Shown here: piece by piece, positions 50,827-59,460 of the stretch | Position numbering within the stretch: the first letter of the stretch is position 1 | Layout of the letters: the number at the start of each line of letters is the position of its first letter | Notes under the pieces: model-generated | Told to the model about the DNA's origin: nothing | The model's database searches: none | The model's input: the letters and a program-made list of their open reading frames with translations, nothing else | Made by a program: the position numbers and the translations under genes | Assembly (NCBI GenBank): GCA_965204415.1 | Contig: CBDBEL010000003.1 | Coordinates: 1,054,001-1,118,000, forward strand | Length of the DNA stretch: 64,000 bases | Reading direction: 5' to 3' | Source of the DNA: Aldehydirespirator sp965204415 | Lineage (GTDB): Bacteria > Actinomycetota > Acidimicrobiia > Acidimicrobiales > Aldehydirespiratoraceae

Positions 50827-51618
50827 ATGCCGGTGCTGCCTGAGCTTGGGCTGGTCCGTTCGGCTGAGCTGGACGACGTGCTGGATGCGGTCGACTACGA
50901 CCACGCGCCCTATGCCGGAGGGACCGAGTTGGTGCCGGCCATGGGGCTGGGCCTTCGCCGGCCGACGGCCATCGTGGACCTCAAGCGGGTCGAGACGCTG
51001 CGGGGGATCGAGGTCGACGCTGACGCCGGAATCGTGACCGTCGGGGCGGCCGTCACCCACCGGCGACTGTCCGACCAGCCGGCGGTCCGAGAGCACCTGC
51101 CCACGCTGGCCGCGGCCGCGTCGCGGGTGGGCAACGCCCGGGTGCGCTCCACCGGCACTGTCGGCGGCAACTTGTGTTTCGCCGAGCCCCGCTCCGACCT
51201 GGGCTGCGTGCTGGTGGCTCTCGGCACCACTGCCGAGATCCGCTCGATCCGGGGGGCCCGCACCCTGTCGATCGACGAGCTGATCGTGGGCGCCTTCGAG
51301 ACGTCGCTCGAGCCCGACGAGATCCTGACCACTGTCACGGTGCCGTTCGAGCCGCCGGGCATGTCCTACTGGAAGCTCCAGAGCTACGAGCGCCCGACCC
51401 TGGGCGTGGCCCTCGTCGTGACGGCCGACCAGTGGGAGGTCACCGTCGGCGCGGCCACTGAGAGCCCCACCCGGGCCGTGCTCGCCGCGGGCGACACCGC
51501 CGCGCTGGCCGCATTCATCGACGGGCTCGAGCTCAGCGACGACATGACCGGCCCGCCCGCTTACAAGCGCTCGGTGTTGCGGGCGTACCTGGAGAGGACG
51601 CTGGGGGCGGCTCGATGA
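50827..51618 (+). CDS. Xanthine/CO dehydrogenase family FAD-binding (medium) subunit
   Basis: The protein is 263 residues from ATG 50827. FAD site motifs are 'YAGGTELVPAMGLGLRRPTA' (AGGT, about residues 28-47) and 'TVGGNLCFAEPRSDLGCVLV' (TIGGN type, about 108-127), followed by the C-terminal CO_deh_flav_C domain. It passes electrons from the iron-sulphur subunit to its FAD. It is the first of three genes for an M-S-L molybdoenzyme on the plus strand. Confidence 0.88.
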   Translation: MPVLPELGLVRSAELDDVLDAVDYDHAPYAGGTELVPAMGLGLRRPTAIVDLKRVETLRGIEVDADAGIVTVGAAVTHRRLSDQPAVREHLPTLAAAASRVGNARVRSTGTVGGNLCFAEPRSDLGCVLVALGTTAEIRSIRGARTLSIDELIVGAFETSLEPDEILTTVTVPFEPPGMSYWKLQSYERPTLGVALVVTADQWEVTVGAATESPTRAVLAAGDTAALAAFIDGLELSDDMTGPPAYKRSVLRAYLERTLGAAR

Positions 51619-51739
51619 CAGCCGCATCCCGCGTCTGCCGGGTGCCGGCCGGCCGAACAGGCGGCGCGTGGGCGAGCCACCGGCTTGGCGGCGCTGGAGT
51701 GGTTCGGGCACCTGGAGCGCTTGGTCAGGGCCACCGTCG

Positions 51740-52252
51740 ATGACCGGTTCCCAGGCGGCTACCTCGACTGTGGTCCGGGTGCGGGTCAACGGCCGCGACC
51801 GCGAGCTGCTGGTGCCGGTACGGCTCACCGTGGCCGAGCTGCTGCGGGACCGGCTCGGGCTCACCGGCACCAAGGTCAGCTGCGAGATGCAGGTGTGCGG
51901 CGCTTGCACGGTGCTGGTGGACGGCAACCCGGTCAGCTCGTGCGCCACCCTGGCCTGCGACCTCGACGGCACCGAGGTTCTCACCGTCGAAGGCCTGGCC
52001 CGGGGCCGCGACCTGCACCCAGTGCAAGAAGCCTTCATGGCGGCCAACGCCCTCCAGTGCGGCTTCTGCACGCCCGGCTTCATCATGATGGCCGTCGCCC
52101 TGCTAGACGCCGACCCCGACCCCGACTCCGAGGCCATCCGGGAGTGGATGGACGGCAACCTGTGCCGCTGCACCGGATATGCGCCCATAGAGACCGCAGT
52201 CACCGTCGCGGCCTCCCGGCTGGCGGCTGCAACCGCAGAGGACGGCCAGTGA
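51740..52252 (+). CDS. Xanthine/CO dehydrogenase family [2Fe-2S] (small) subunit
   Basis: The protein is 170 residues from ATG 51740. The N-terminal plant-type ferredoxin domain has 'KVSCEMQVCGACTVLVDG' and 'SSCATLACD'. The C-terminal helical domain has 'LQCGFCTPGF' and 'GNLCRCTGYAPI'. All eight cluster cysteines are present. It carries electrons from the molybdenum site to the FAD subunit. The interval 51619-51739 has no gene of its own. Confidence 0.92.
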   Translation: MTGSQAATSTVVRVRVNGRDRELLVPVRLTVAELLRDRLGLTGTKVSCEMQVCGACTVLVDGNPVSSCATLACDLDGTEVLTVEGLARGRDLHPVQEAFMAANALQCGFCTPGFIMMAVALLDADPDPDSEAIREWMDGNLCRCTGYAPIETAVTVAASRLAAATAEDGQ

Positions 52253-52337
52253 CCGCCGCCGCCCGACCGCCCAGACGCCTCGCCGTCGGCCGTTGGGCCG
52301 CAGCATGGGGGCGCTCAGGGTCGCCGGAGGGTGGGCC

Positions 52338-54884
52338 ATGACCGCCGCGCCCCGGCGAGATGCCTGGGAGAAGGTCACCGGGCGGGCCCAGTACGCCGTC
52401 GACATGGCCCTGCCCAACATGGCCCATGCCGCGGTGGTGCGTTCGGAGCGGGGCCACGCCCGCATCGCCGGCATCGACCGGGCCGAGGCCGCGGCCGCCC
52501 CCGGCGTGATCGCGGTGGTCACCGCCGACGACCTCGGCGACCTAGGCCGCCGCTTCGGCCACATCGTCCCCGACCACCCGATCCTGGCCGTCGACAAGGT
52601 CCGCTACTACGGCGAGCCGGTGGCGGTGGTGGTGGCCGAGACCCCGCACCAGGCCGCCGACGCGGCCGAGCTGGTGTGGGTCGACTACGACGACCTGCCC
52701 GCCCTGACCGACGCGGCCGGCGCCCTCGCCTCCGACGTTCTCATCCACGAGCAGTCCTACGCCGAGCCCGGCGAGGCGTTCCTGGGCGTGGCCCCTGCCC
52801 CCTCGGCTGACAACGTCGCTCACCGCGACGAGCTGGCCTGGGGTGACGCCGAGGCCGCCCTGGCCGCCGCGGCCACCGTGGTCGAGACCACCGCCACCTT
52901 CCCCCTCGTCTACGGCTACGCCATGGAGACCTACAACGCCCTCGCCGACTGGCAGCCAGGCGCCCTGCACGTGATCTCCACCGCTCAGCACCCGCTGATG
53001 GTCCGCAAGGAACTGGCCCGCATCTTCTCGCTGCCGCTGGCCGCGGTGCGGGTGGAGGTGCCCTACATCGGCGGCGGCTACGGCTCCAAGTCCTACACCA
53101 AGCTCGAACCCCTGGCCGCGGCGGTGTCGTGGGCCGCGGGACGCCCGGTCAAGGTCACCACCGACATCGAGGCGGCCATGTACACCACCCGGGCCGACGG
53201 CGCCGTGGTCACCGTCCGCACCGGCTTCGACGCCGACGCCCGCATCTGTGCCCGCGACATCGACATCCGCTTCGACACCGGCGCCTACGCCGACAACAGC
53301 CCGCTCGTGCTCACCAAGAGCATCAACCGCAGCTTCGGCCCCTACCGGGTTCCCAACCTGCGGGTGCGGGGGACCGCGGTGTACACCAACACCTCCCCGG
53401 CGTCGTCGTACCGGGGTTTCGGCGCGCCCCAGGGCGCGCTGGCGGGCGAGCTGAACATCGACATGGCCGCCGACCGGCTCGGCATCGACCCGGTCGAGCT
53501 GCGCCGCCGCAACCTGCTGGCCCCCGGCGACACCATCATCGACGGCAAGCGCCCCCTCGACGCCGACCTGGTCGCCGACCTCGACGCCATCGTCGCCGCG
53601 CTCGACCGTCCTGCCCCCAGCCGCGCCCACGCACCCGATCATGTGGCTGGCAACGCTTCTGCCGCTGATGCCGCTCCGGCCCCGACCGCTGATGCCGCTC
53701 CGGCCCCGGACGCTGTTCCGGTTCACGACGCCGCGCCCGGACCGGGCACCCTGCGGGGACGGGCCGTGGCCGTGACCGCCAGCGACGCCGGCGCGTCGCC
53801 CACCTCCACCGCACAGGTGCGCATGCACGCCGACGGGTCGGTGACCCTGCTGGTGAGCAGCACCGAGATGGGCCAGGGCAGCCGCACCGCCCTGGCCCAG
53901 ATCGCGGCCCGGGAACTGCACGTCGACCTCGACGCGGTGGCCGTCGGCCAGAGCGACACCCGGTACACGCCCTTCGAGTGGACCACTGGCGCCAGCCGCA
54001 CCACCACCGTCGTCGGCCTGGCCGTCCAGGCCGCCTGCGCCGACTTGTGGAACAACCTGCGAGAGCGCGCCGCCGAGTCCGCCGGCGTGCCTGTCGACAG
54101 GACCGAGGCCCGCGACGGCTTGGTCCACGTGCTGTCGGGGGACGCTGGTGAGGACGGCGCCGGTGCGGGCGCGGGCCTGGGCGTTGGTACCGGCACTGGC
54201 ACGCGCGTGGCCGCCGGTGCCAGTGGTTCGGGTTCGGTGTCGGGCGCCGGTGCCAGTGGTTCGGGTTCGGTGTCGGCCGCCGGTGCCAGTGGTTCGGGTT
54301 CGGTGTCGGGCTCCGGTTCGGCCTTTACCCCGGCCGAGGTGATCCGGCAGTGGTTCGGCGCCGACGCGGGCGAGGTGGTCGGCGTGGGCGTGATCCGCCG
54401 CGACGGCGCCACCGAGATGCTGCCCCCGTTCTGGGAGATCGGCGCGGTCGGGGTGGAAGTGGCCGTTGACACTGCCACCGGCGAGGTCGCCGTCGAGCAC
54501 CTGGTCACCGTGGGCGACGTCGGCCACGCCGTGAACCCCGACCTGGTCAAGGGCCAGGACCTGGGGGCGGCCACCCAGGGCCTGGGCATCGCCCTGTGGG
54601 AGGAGATGGTCTACGACGGAGAGCAGCTCACCAACCCCAACCTCATCGAGTACCGGGTGCCCCGCCTGCGCGACACCCCCCGCCGCATCACGTCGGTGCT
54701 GGCCGAGCGGGGCGACGGGGCCGGTCCCTACGGAGCGAAGGGCGCCGGCGAGGGTGCCCTCAACCCCGTCCCTGCCGCGGTGGCCGCCGCGGTGGGCCGG
54801 GCCATAGGCGTATGGCCCACCGAGCTGCCCCTGACCCCGCCCAGGGTCTGGTCCCTCCTCCAGCAGGCCAGCAGGCCCGGATAA
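52338..54884 (+). CDS. Xanthine/CO dehydrogenase family molybdopterin-binding (large) subunit with repetitive insertions
   Basis: The protein is 848 residues from ATG 52338, chosen for GGAGGG 7 bases upstream. Molybdenum-site motifs are 'PYIGGGYGSKSYTKLEPLAA', 'SYRGFGAPQGALAGELNIDM' and the catalytic-Glu loop 'GAKGAGEGALNPVPAA'. There is no CoxL-type S-selanyl-Cys loop (VAYRC), so it is not a classical form I CO dehydrogenase. Two low-complexity insertions are unusual: an Ala/Pro/Asp stretch at about 435-475 with a 24-bp DNA repeat (53664-53711), and a Gly/Ser stretch at about 600-660 with three 33-bp repeats (54213-54311). Both sit between conserved blocks. Confidence 0.9.
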   Translation: MTAAPRRDAWEKVTGRAQYAVDMALPNMAHAAVVRSERGHARIAGIDRAEAAAAPGVIAVVTADDLGDLGRRFGHIVPDHPILAVDKVRYYGEPVAVVVAETPHQAADAAELVWVDYDDLPALTDAAGALASDVLIHEQSYAEPGEAFLGVAPAPSADNVAHRDELAWGDAEAALAAAATVVETTATFPLVYGYAMETYNALADWQPGALHVISTAQHPLMVRKELARIFSLPLAAVRVEVPYIGGGYGSKSYTKLEPLAAAVSWAAGRPVKVTTDIEAAMYTTRADGAVVTVRTGFDADARICARDIDIRFDTGAYADNSPLVLTKSINRSFGPYRVPNLRVRGTAVYTNTSPASSYRGFGAPQGALAGELNIDMAADRLGIDPVELRRRNLLAPGDTIIDGKRPLDADLVADLDAIVAALDRPAPSRAHAPDHVAGNASAADAAPAPTADAAPAPDAVPVHDAAPGPGTLRGRAVAVTASDAGASPTSTAQVRMHADGSVTLLVSSTEMGQGSRTALAQIAARELHVDLDAVAVGQSDTRYTPFEWTTGASRTTTVVGLAVQAACADLWNNLRERAAESAGVPVDRTEARDGLVHVLSGDAGEDGAGAGAGLGVGTGTGTRVAAGASGSGSVSGAGASGSGSVSAAGASGSGSVSGSGSAFTPAEVIRQWFGADAGEVVGVGVIRRDGATEMLPPFWEIGAVGVEVAVDTATGEVAVEHLVTVGDVGHAVNPDLVKGQDLGAATQGLGIALWEEMVYDGEQLTNPNLIEYRVPRLRDTPRRITSVLAERGDGAGPYGAKGAGEGALNPVPAAVAAAVGRAIGVWPTELPLTPPRVWSLLQQASRPG
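54213..54311 (+). repeat. 33-bp in-frame tandem repeat (three units) inside the large molybdoenzyme subunit gene
   Basis: Units begin at 54213, 54246 and 54279 and encode A-G-A-S-G-S-G-S-V-S-G/A. They are nearly identical at DNA level, so the duplication is recent. They lengthen a Gly/Ser-rich surface loop without breaking the frame. Confidence 0.9.
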
Positions 54885-54969
54885 CGCCGGCCGACACCTG
54901 CCCGGCACGAAATTGGCGACAGAATGGGTGCTGGATACCCAATACGGCCCCAATTTCGCCGGAGAACGG

Positions 54970-56079
54970 CTACTGGTCGCCGTCCAGGAGGGTCAGGGCC
55001 GCGTCCAGGTACTGCTCGGCGGCCTGGGTCATGCGGATCAGACCGTAGGCGTCGAGCACGGCCCGCTTGATCCGCTCGGGGCTAGCCCGGCGCAGCGCCG
55101 CCTGCTGTATCACGCCGGCCACCGCGTGGGCGGGCTGCTCGCCGCCGCCGGCCCGTCCCACCAGTTCCCGGCGCTTGTGGCCCATCAGCTCCGCGATCTC
55201 GTTGAGGGGCACCTCGTACAGCGTCCGCTCGCCCAGCTCCCGCACCACCACCGGCGGCGTGTCCCGCAGCCTGAGCACCTGCTGGGACTCGCCGGCGTTG
55301 TCGAGCTCGTCGACCTCCACCTGGCCCCGCAGCCTCAGCCGGCTCAACGCCTGCTCCATCGGAGCCCGAGCCCTCTGGGTGACCTTGGAGGACCCCGAAG
55401 CCCGGATGTACAGCCGGTAGGCCCGGTCGGCGGTGATCGGCCCCTCCGCTCCCACGATCTCCAGCAGGAACGAAGCGACCTGCGACACCGCCGCGGTGCG
55501 GGGATCGGGCAGCCCGTCGCCCTGCCATGTCTCGTAGGGCCTGGGCCCGGCAGCCGGGTCGTACGCCTTCTCGCCACCACCGTCCGCGGCCCCGCCCCCG
55601 CCCCCATCATCCGCGCCGGCCTCGCTCGCCGGGCCGCCCGGCACGGGCCGCAGCTCCATCCAGCCCTCGATGTGACCGAGCTCGCTGAAGCCCAGCGGCC
55701 GGTACAGCTCGTGGGCGTCGGCCGTGATCAGCATCAGGCGGTTGATCCCGGCCACCGCCGGGTGCTCGCAGGCCGCGGCCACCACCGCCGTGCCCAGCCC
55801 CAGGCCCCGATGCTCGGCCGACACGTACACGTCGGTCAGATACCCGAAGGTGGCCCGGTCGGTCACGAGCCGGGCTCCGCCCACCATGGTGCCGTCGGGC
55901 TCGTACACCCCCAGCACCACGCTGTTGGCCGAGGCAGTCGCGGTCTGTTCCCGGCTGCGCCCCGAAGCCCAGTACGCCTCGGCCTCCAAGAAGTCGTGCA
56001 TCGCGTCGGCGTCGAAGAGCGCCGGATCATCGGAGATCAAATAGCTGCCGATTCGCCGCTCGACAGCCGGTTCGTGCAT
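54970..56079 (-). CDS. GNAT N-acetyltransferase fused to a DUF3320-like winged-helix domain
   Basis: The protein is 369 residues from ATG 56079 (GTG 56085 is equally possible). The N-terminal half is a GNAT domain with the acetyl-CoA motif 'VYVSAEHRGLGLGTAVVAAA' (R-x2-G-x-G/A, about residues 110-130) and 'ELYRPLGFSELGHIEGWMEL'. After a Gly/Asp-rich linker, residues about 225-320 read 'VASFLLEIVGAEGPITADRA', 'VTQRARAPMEQALSRLRLRG' and 'VPLNEIAELM'. This resembles DUF3320, normally at the C-terminus of DUF4011-type helicases. The fusion to an acetyltransferase is unexpected. Function unknown. Confidence 0.7.
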   Translation of the reverse strand: MHEPAVERRIGSYLISDDPALFDADAMHDFLEAEAYWASGRSREQTATASANSVVLGVYEPDGTMVGGARLVTDRATFGYLTDVYVSAEHRGLGLGTAVVAAACEHPAVAGINRLMLITADAHELYRPLGFSELGHIEGWMELRPVPGGPASEAGADDGGGGGAADGGGEKAYDPAAGPRPYETWQGDGLPDPRTAAVSQVASFLLEIVGAEGPITADRAYRLYIRASGSSKVTQRARAPMEQALSRLRLRGQVEVDELDNAGESQQVLRLRDTPPVVVRELGERTLYEVPLNEIAELMGHKRRELVGRAGGGEQPAHAVAGVIQQAALRRASPERIKRAVLDAYGLIRMTQAAEQYLDAALTLLDGDQ

Positions 56080-56396
56080 GGTCACGCGGTTGACGCTATC
56101 TGTGCGCCGAGCCGACTGAGCCGATGTCCGAGCGACCCACCGACGGGACAATCGGTGGCGGGATCGGACTTGACTTACCACCCAAACCCAATCAATATGG
56201 CGATTCAGGGGCCAGTCGTTTCAACGCAGAAAACGACACACACAGGGTCTGCTATAGGGCAGACAGCTTCATACTGTCAGCTTCATACCCGGACCTCAAG
56301 AACACGAGAATATGATAGAAGCAGCAGACAGACATTTAACATATTAAGAGGTGCGATTATCACATATGTGAGGAGATCCAACATGAGGAGATCCAG
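56080..56396. other. AT-richer promoter region of the dioxygenase operon
   Basis: This region of about 315 bases between divergent genes is clearly less GC-rich than the surroundings from about 56200 on. It contains GACAG...CTGTC with a repeated CAGCTTCATAC (56262-56290), the palindrome TCACATATGTGA (56360-56371) and a duplicated ribosome-binding segment GAGGAGATCCA (56370 and 56384), the second copy serving the ATG at 56397. No gene is seen here. Confidence 0.6.
56360..56371. promoter_or_regulatory. TCACATATGTGA palindrome before the dioxygenase operon
   Basis: This perfect 12-bp palindrome lies 26 bases before the ATG of the dioxygenase alpha subunit. It overlaps the first of two GAGGAGATCC copies, so a bound repressor would block the leader. 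The regulator is not encoded next to it. Confidence 0.5.
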
Positions 56397-57722
56397 ATGT
56401 CACTAGCCGAGACCCGGTTCGACACGGGAGCCTGGGACGGACTGGTCCAGGAGGACCGGGTCCATCGCAGTCTCTACACCGATCCCGCCATCTTCGATAT
56501 GGAGATGACGAAGATCTTCGGCGCGACTTGGGTCTACCTGGGGCACGAGACCGAGATCCCCGAGCCGAACGACTTCCGCACCGGCCATCTGGGGCTCCGT
56601 CCGATCATCCTCACCCGCGACGGTGACGGCCAGGTCCATGCCCTGCTCAACCGGTGCCGCCACCGGGCGGCCCGCGTGTGCCGCGAGGCGTGCGGATCGG
56701 CCGAGCGGTTCACTTGCGGCTATCACGGGTGGGTCTACTCCAACGACGGGCGGCTGCTGGCCGCGCCGTTCCCGAAGGCCTTCGGGCCCGACTTCGACAC
56801 CGGCGACTTCGCCCTGGCCCGGATTCCCAGGGTGTCGAGCTACCGCGGGTTCCTGTTCGGGACCCTGAATCCCGCCGCCGCCGACCTGCGCGACCACCTG
56901 GGTCCCGCCGCGGAGTTCCTCGACCAGTGGATCGACCGCTCGCCCCAGGGCCGCATAGTCGTGGGCCGGTCCCCGCACCGCATGATCTACCGGGGCAACT
57001 GGAAGCTGGCCTACGACAACGCCGGCGACGGCTACCACCCCGGGTTCTCTCACGAGTCGCTGATCATCATGGCCTCGCATCGGGCTCCCACCGACGACAA
57101 CACCGACATGCTGGCCGTCTACGCCGCCGGCGATCCCGACAGCCACGGCGACCGGAACTACGACCTCGGCAACGGCCACACCCTCCTCGACCAGCGGCCC
57201 GGGATATTCCCGTCGAAGTGGCTGGTGAACCGGCCCCAGCCCGGCCGGGAGTACTTCGAAGCCAAGATCCGCGGCACGGCCGGCGACGGGCTCGCCGACC
57301 GGATGCTCGAGGAGGCCGTGGGCTCGGGGATGAACCTCAACATCTTCCCGAACCTGCTCGTCATCGGCAACCAGATCCAGGTGGTCGAGCCCCTGGGTGT
57401 GCGCCGCACCCAGCTGACCTGGTACCCGACCACGATCCAGGGCGTCCCGTCCGACATCAACACGCTGCGGCTCAGGACCCAGGAGGACTTCCCGTCCTTC
57501 GGCGAGGTCGACGACAACGCCAACTTCGAGGAGTGCCAGCAGGGCCTCGAGATCCCCGAGATCGAGTGGATCTACATCAACCGCCACCTCCGCACCGGCG
57601 TCGAGGAGACCGACGAGCGGGGCGTCGTCTCCGGTCCCCTCACCGACGATCTGCACCTGCGGGCCTACTACCGCCAATGGAAGCGCCTCATGAGCGACGA
57701 GCCCGAACTGGTGGTCGGGTGA
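56397..57722 (+). CDS. Aromatic-ring-hydroxylating dioxygenase, alpha subunit
   Basis: This 441-residue protein starts at ATG 56397. The Rieske domain has 'CRHRAARVC' and 'CGYHGWVYSNDG' (C-x-H ... C-x2-H, about residues 84-108). The catalytic iron region is 'NWKLAYDNAGDGYHPGFSHE' (about residues 201-220). It forms the terminal oxygenase with the beta subunit, whose ATG overlaps its stop (TGATG). The downstream extradiol dioxygenase and glutamine-synthetase-like gene resemble aniline-catabolic clusters, where the oxygenase acts on gamma-glutamylanilide. No reductase gene is present. Confidence 0.9.
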   Translation: MSLAETRFDTGAWDGLVQEDRVHRSLYTDPAIFDMEMTKIFGATWVYLGHETEIPEPNDFRTGHLGLRPIILTRDGDGQVHALLNRCRHRAARVCREACGSAERFTCGYHGWVYSNDGRLLAAPFPKAFGPDFDTGDFALARIPRVSSYRGFLFGTLNPAAADLRDHLGPAAEFLDQWIDRSPQGRIVVGRSPHRMIYRGNWKLAYDNAGDGYHPGFSHESLIIMASHRAPTDDNTDMLAVYAAGDPDSHGDRNYDLGNGHTLLDQRPGIFPSKWLVNRPQPGREYFEAKIRGTAGDGLADRMLEEAVGSGMNLNIFPNLLVIGNQIQVVEPLGVRRTQLTWYPTTIQGVPSDINTLRLRTQEDFPSFGEVDDNANFEECQQGLEIPEIEWIYINRHLRTGVEETDERGVVSGPLTDDLHLRAYYRQWKRLMSDEPELVVG

Positions 57723-58333
57723 TGGCCCGGGTGCTGGAGGCCTTCGGCCCCGCCTACGATCCCGCCGCGAAGTCGGCCCACGTCAGCGACGCCTTCTACG
57801 AGCAGTTGCTGGTCGACTCCGAGGCGTGGCGGGGCGACGGCACCGGCGAGCCGGCGCCGGCCGGCGTCAAGGCCGAATGCGAGGCCTTCCTGGTCCGGGA
57901 GGCCCGCCTGCTCGACGACCTCCGCCTCACGGAATGGCTGGGACTCTTCGCCGGGGACTGCATGTACTGGATTCCCCACGACCCCGACGGCGGCGATCCC
58001 CGCAAGGACATCTGCCTCGCGTTCGACGACCGCCGCCGGCTGGAGGACCGCATCGTCTGGCTCCTCACCGGCAAGGCCTACTCGCAGGTGCCGCGCTCGC
58101 GCACCACCCGGATGCTGTCCAACTTCGAGGTGTGGCAGACCAGCGACCCCGACCAGTTCCGGGTCCGGTCGAGCTTCGTCGTCCACGAAGTGCGCGTCCA
58201 CGAGCAGCGGGCCATACCGGGCTGGTACGGCTACCGCCTGCGCCGTGCCGCTGACGGATGGAACATCGTGATCAAGCAGGTGAACCTTCTCGAGGCCGAT
58301 CGGGGACTCGAGAACATGACAGTCGTTCTATAG
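57722..58333 (+). CDS. Aromatic-ring-hydroxylating dioxygenase, beta subunit
   Basis: The protein is 203 residues from ATG 57722. The cone-fold small subunit pattern is clear: 'VKAECEAFLVREARLLDDLR', 'EWLGLFAGDCMYWIPHDPDG', 'LAFDDRRRLEDRIVWLLTGK', 'SRTTRMLSNFEVW' and 'FVVHEVRVHEQRAIPGWYGY'. It stabilises the alpha3beta3 oxygenase hexamer. The downstream gap to 58422 is filled by short repeats. Confidence 0.9.
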   Translation: MARVLEAFGPAYDPAAKSAHVSDAFYEQLLVDSEAWRGDGTGEPAPAGVKAECEAFLVREARLLDDLRLTEWLGLFAGDCMYWIPHDPDGGDPRKDICLAFDDRRRLEDRIVWLLTGKAYSQVPRSRTTRMLSNFEVWQTSDPDQFRVRSSFVVHEVRVHEQRAIPGWYGYRLRRAADGWNIVIKQVNLLEADRGLENMTVVL

Positions 58334-58362
58334 GCGAGAGGCCTATAGGGCGAGATACCCAC

Positions 58363-58416
58363 AGCGAAAGACCTCAAGAGAGACCTAGAGCGAAAGACCT
58401 CAAGCGAAAGGAAGTA
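58363..58416 (+). repeat. 14-bp repeats leading into the ribosome binding site of the extradiol dioxygenase gene
   Basis: AGCGAAAGACCTCA occurs at 58363 and 58389, with a 12-base degenerate unit between. A third copy, AGCGAAAGGAAGTA, at 58403 supplies the AAAGGAAG ribosome binding site for ATG 58422. The upstream 58334-58362 also has a duplicated CTATAGG(G)CGAGA. A translation initiation region has thus been duplicated. Confidence 0.7.
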
Positions 58417-58421
58417 ATTCA

Positions 58422-59333
58422 ATGGGAGTCATGCGACTCGGATATGTCCATATCCGTAACGAGGACCTGGCCGGGGCCAAAGACCATTACGAGGGAACGC
58501 TCGGTATGCACGCCGTCGAGGAATCGCCTGACGCGGTGTATTTCAAGGCTTGGGACGAGTACGACCACCATTCGGTGGTGGTCGAGCGGGGCGGCAGCGG
58601 CCTGGTGAGGCTCGGCTACAAGTGCGCGAGCGACTCCGATCTGGAGGAGATCGAGAACCGGGTCCAGGCGTTCGGCGCCTTCAACCACAGGTTCTCCAAG
58701 GGTGACAATCACGCGGTGGGGGAGGGCCTGCGCGTCCTGCTTCCCTCCGGCCACACGCTCGACCTCTATACGGAGATGGAGTACCACGGCACCGAGACCG
58801 GAGTCCTCAATCCCGATCCGGCGCCTCGCGACCCGAGGGGCGCGAGCGTCCCCCGCCTCGACCACGCCCTGGTCACCTGCGAGGACCCGGAGCTGGCGGA
58901 GCGGTTCTTCACCGAGTGCCTCGGATTCGGGATCGCCGAGCGCGTGATCACCGATCCGTCCTCGGCGCAGCTCATCGCCACGTTCATGTTCTGCACCAAC
59001 ACCCCCCACGACATCGCGTTCATCAAGGGGGAGGACGCCAAGCTCCACCACTTCGCCTTCCTCATGGAGGATTGGAACTCGATCCTCCGGGCCGGCGACG
59101 TCTTCGCGATGGACGACACGCCGGTGGAGGTCGGGCCGACCCGCCACGGGATCACCCGGGGGACGACCATCTACTTCTACGACAGGTCCGGCAACCGCAA
59201 CGAGGTGTTCAGCGGCGGGTACCTGACCTATCCGGACTTCCCCACCATCACCTGGACGGCCGACCAGATGGCCAAGGGGATCTTCTACATCGCCCGCGAG
59301 ATCAACGAGCGGTTCACCACCGTCGTCACCTGA
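58422..59333 (+). CDS. Extradiol (catechol 2,3-) dioxygenase, VOC type I
   Basis: This 303-residue two-domain extradiol dioxygenase starts at ATG 58422. Iron ligands are expected at H147 ('PRLDHALVTCED'), the second His in 'AKLHHFAFLMED' (about 209) and Glu in 'GNRNEVFSGGYLTYPDFPTI' (about 261). The signature G-N-R-x-E-x-F-x-x-G-Y matches family members such as XylE. It would cleave catechol formed by the upstream dioxygenase to 2-hydroxymuconic semialdehyde. Confidence 0.9.
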   Translation: MGVMRLGYVHIRNEDLAGAKDHYEGTLGMHAVEESPDAVYFKAWDEYDHHSVVVERGGSGLVRLGYKCASDSDLEEIENRVQAFGAFNHRFSKGDNHAVGEGLRVLLPSGHTLDLYTEMEYHGTETGVLNPDPAPRDPRGASVPRLDHALVTCEDPELAERFFTECLGFGIAERVITDPSSAQLIATFMFCTNTPHDIAFIKGEDAKLHHFAFLMEDWNSILRAGDVFAMDDTPVEVGPTRHGITRGTTIYFYDRSGNRNEVFSGGYLTYPDFPTITWTADQMAKGIFYIAREINERFTTVVT

Positions 59334-59460
59334 CGAGGCGAGCTTTCCGGACGACAGTTCACGCCTTCTGGAGACCCCCTGCGGGCCCGCACGACCTGTC
59401 ATCCCACCCGTCACCAGCAAGCAATCCAACAGACAGGCCCGACCCACAGGAGGAATCCCA

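Noticed and set aside
50305..52203. Long minus-strand frame running through the 23-bp repeats
   Set aside because: It reads the repeats as periodic peptide and then runs antisense to the coxM and coxS genes, so it is not a gene. The ATPase start at 50377 fits the family better.
52338..54884. Form I carbon monoxide dehydrogenase (true CoxL)
   Set aside because: The characteristic VAYRCSFR-type active-site loop is not present; the corresponding region reads SYRGFGAPQG, as in other xanthine-dehydrogenase-family enzymes.
52542..54953. Minus-strand frame of 803 codons opposite the molybdoenzyme large subunit
   Set aside because: A shadow frame produced by high GC; it has no recognisable domain, while the plus strand has all catalytic motifs.
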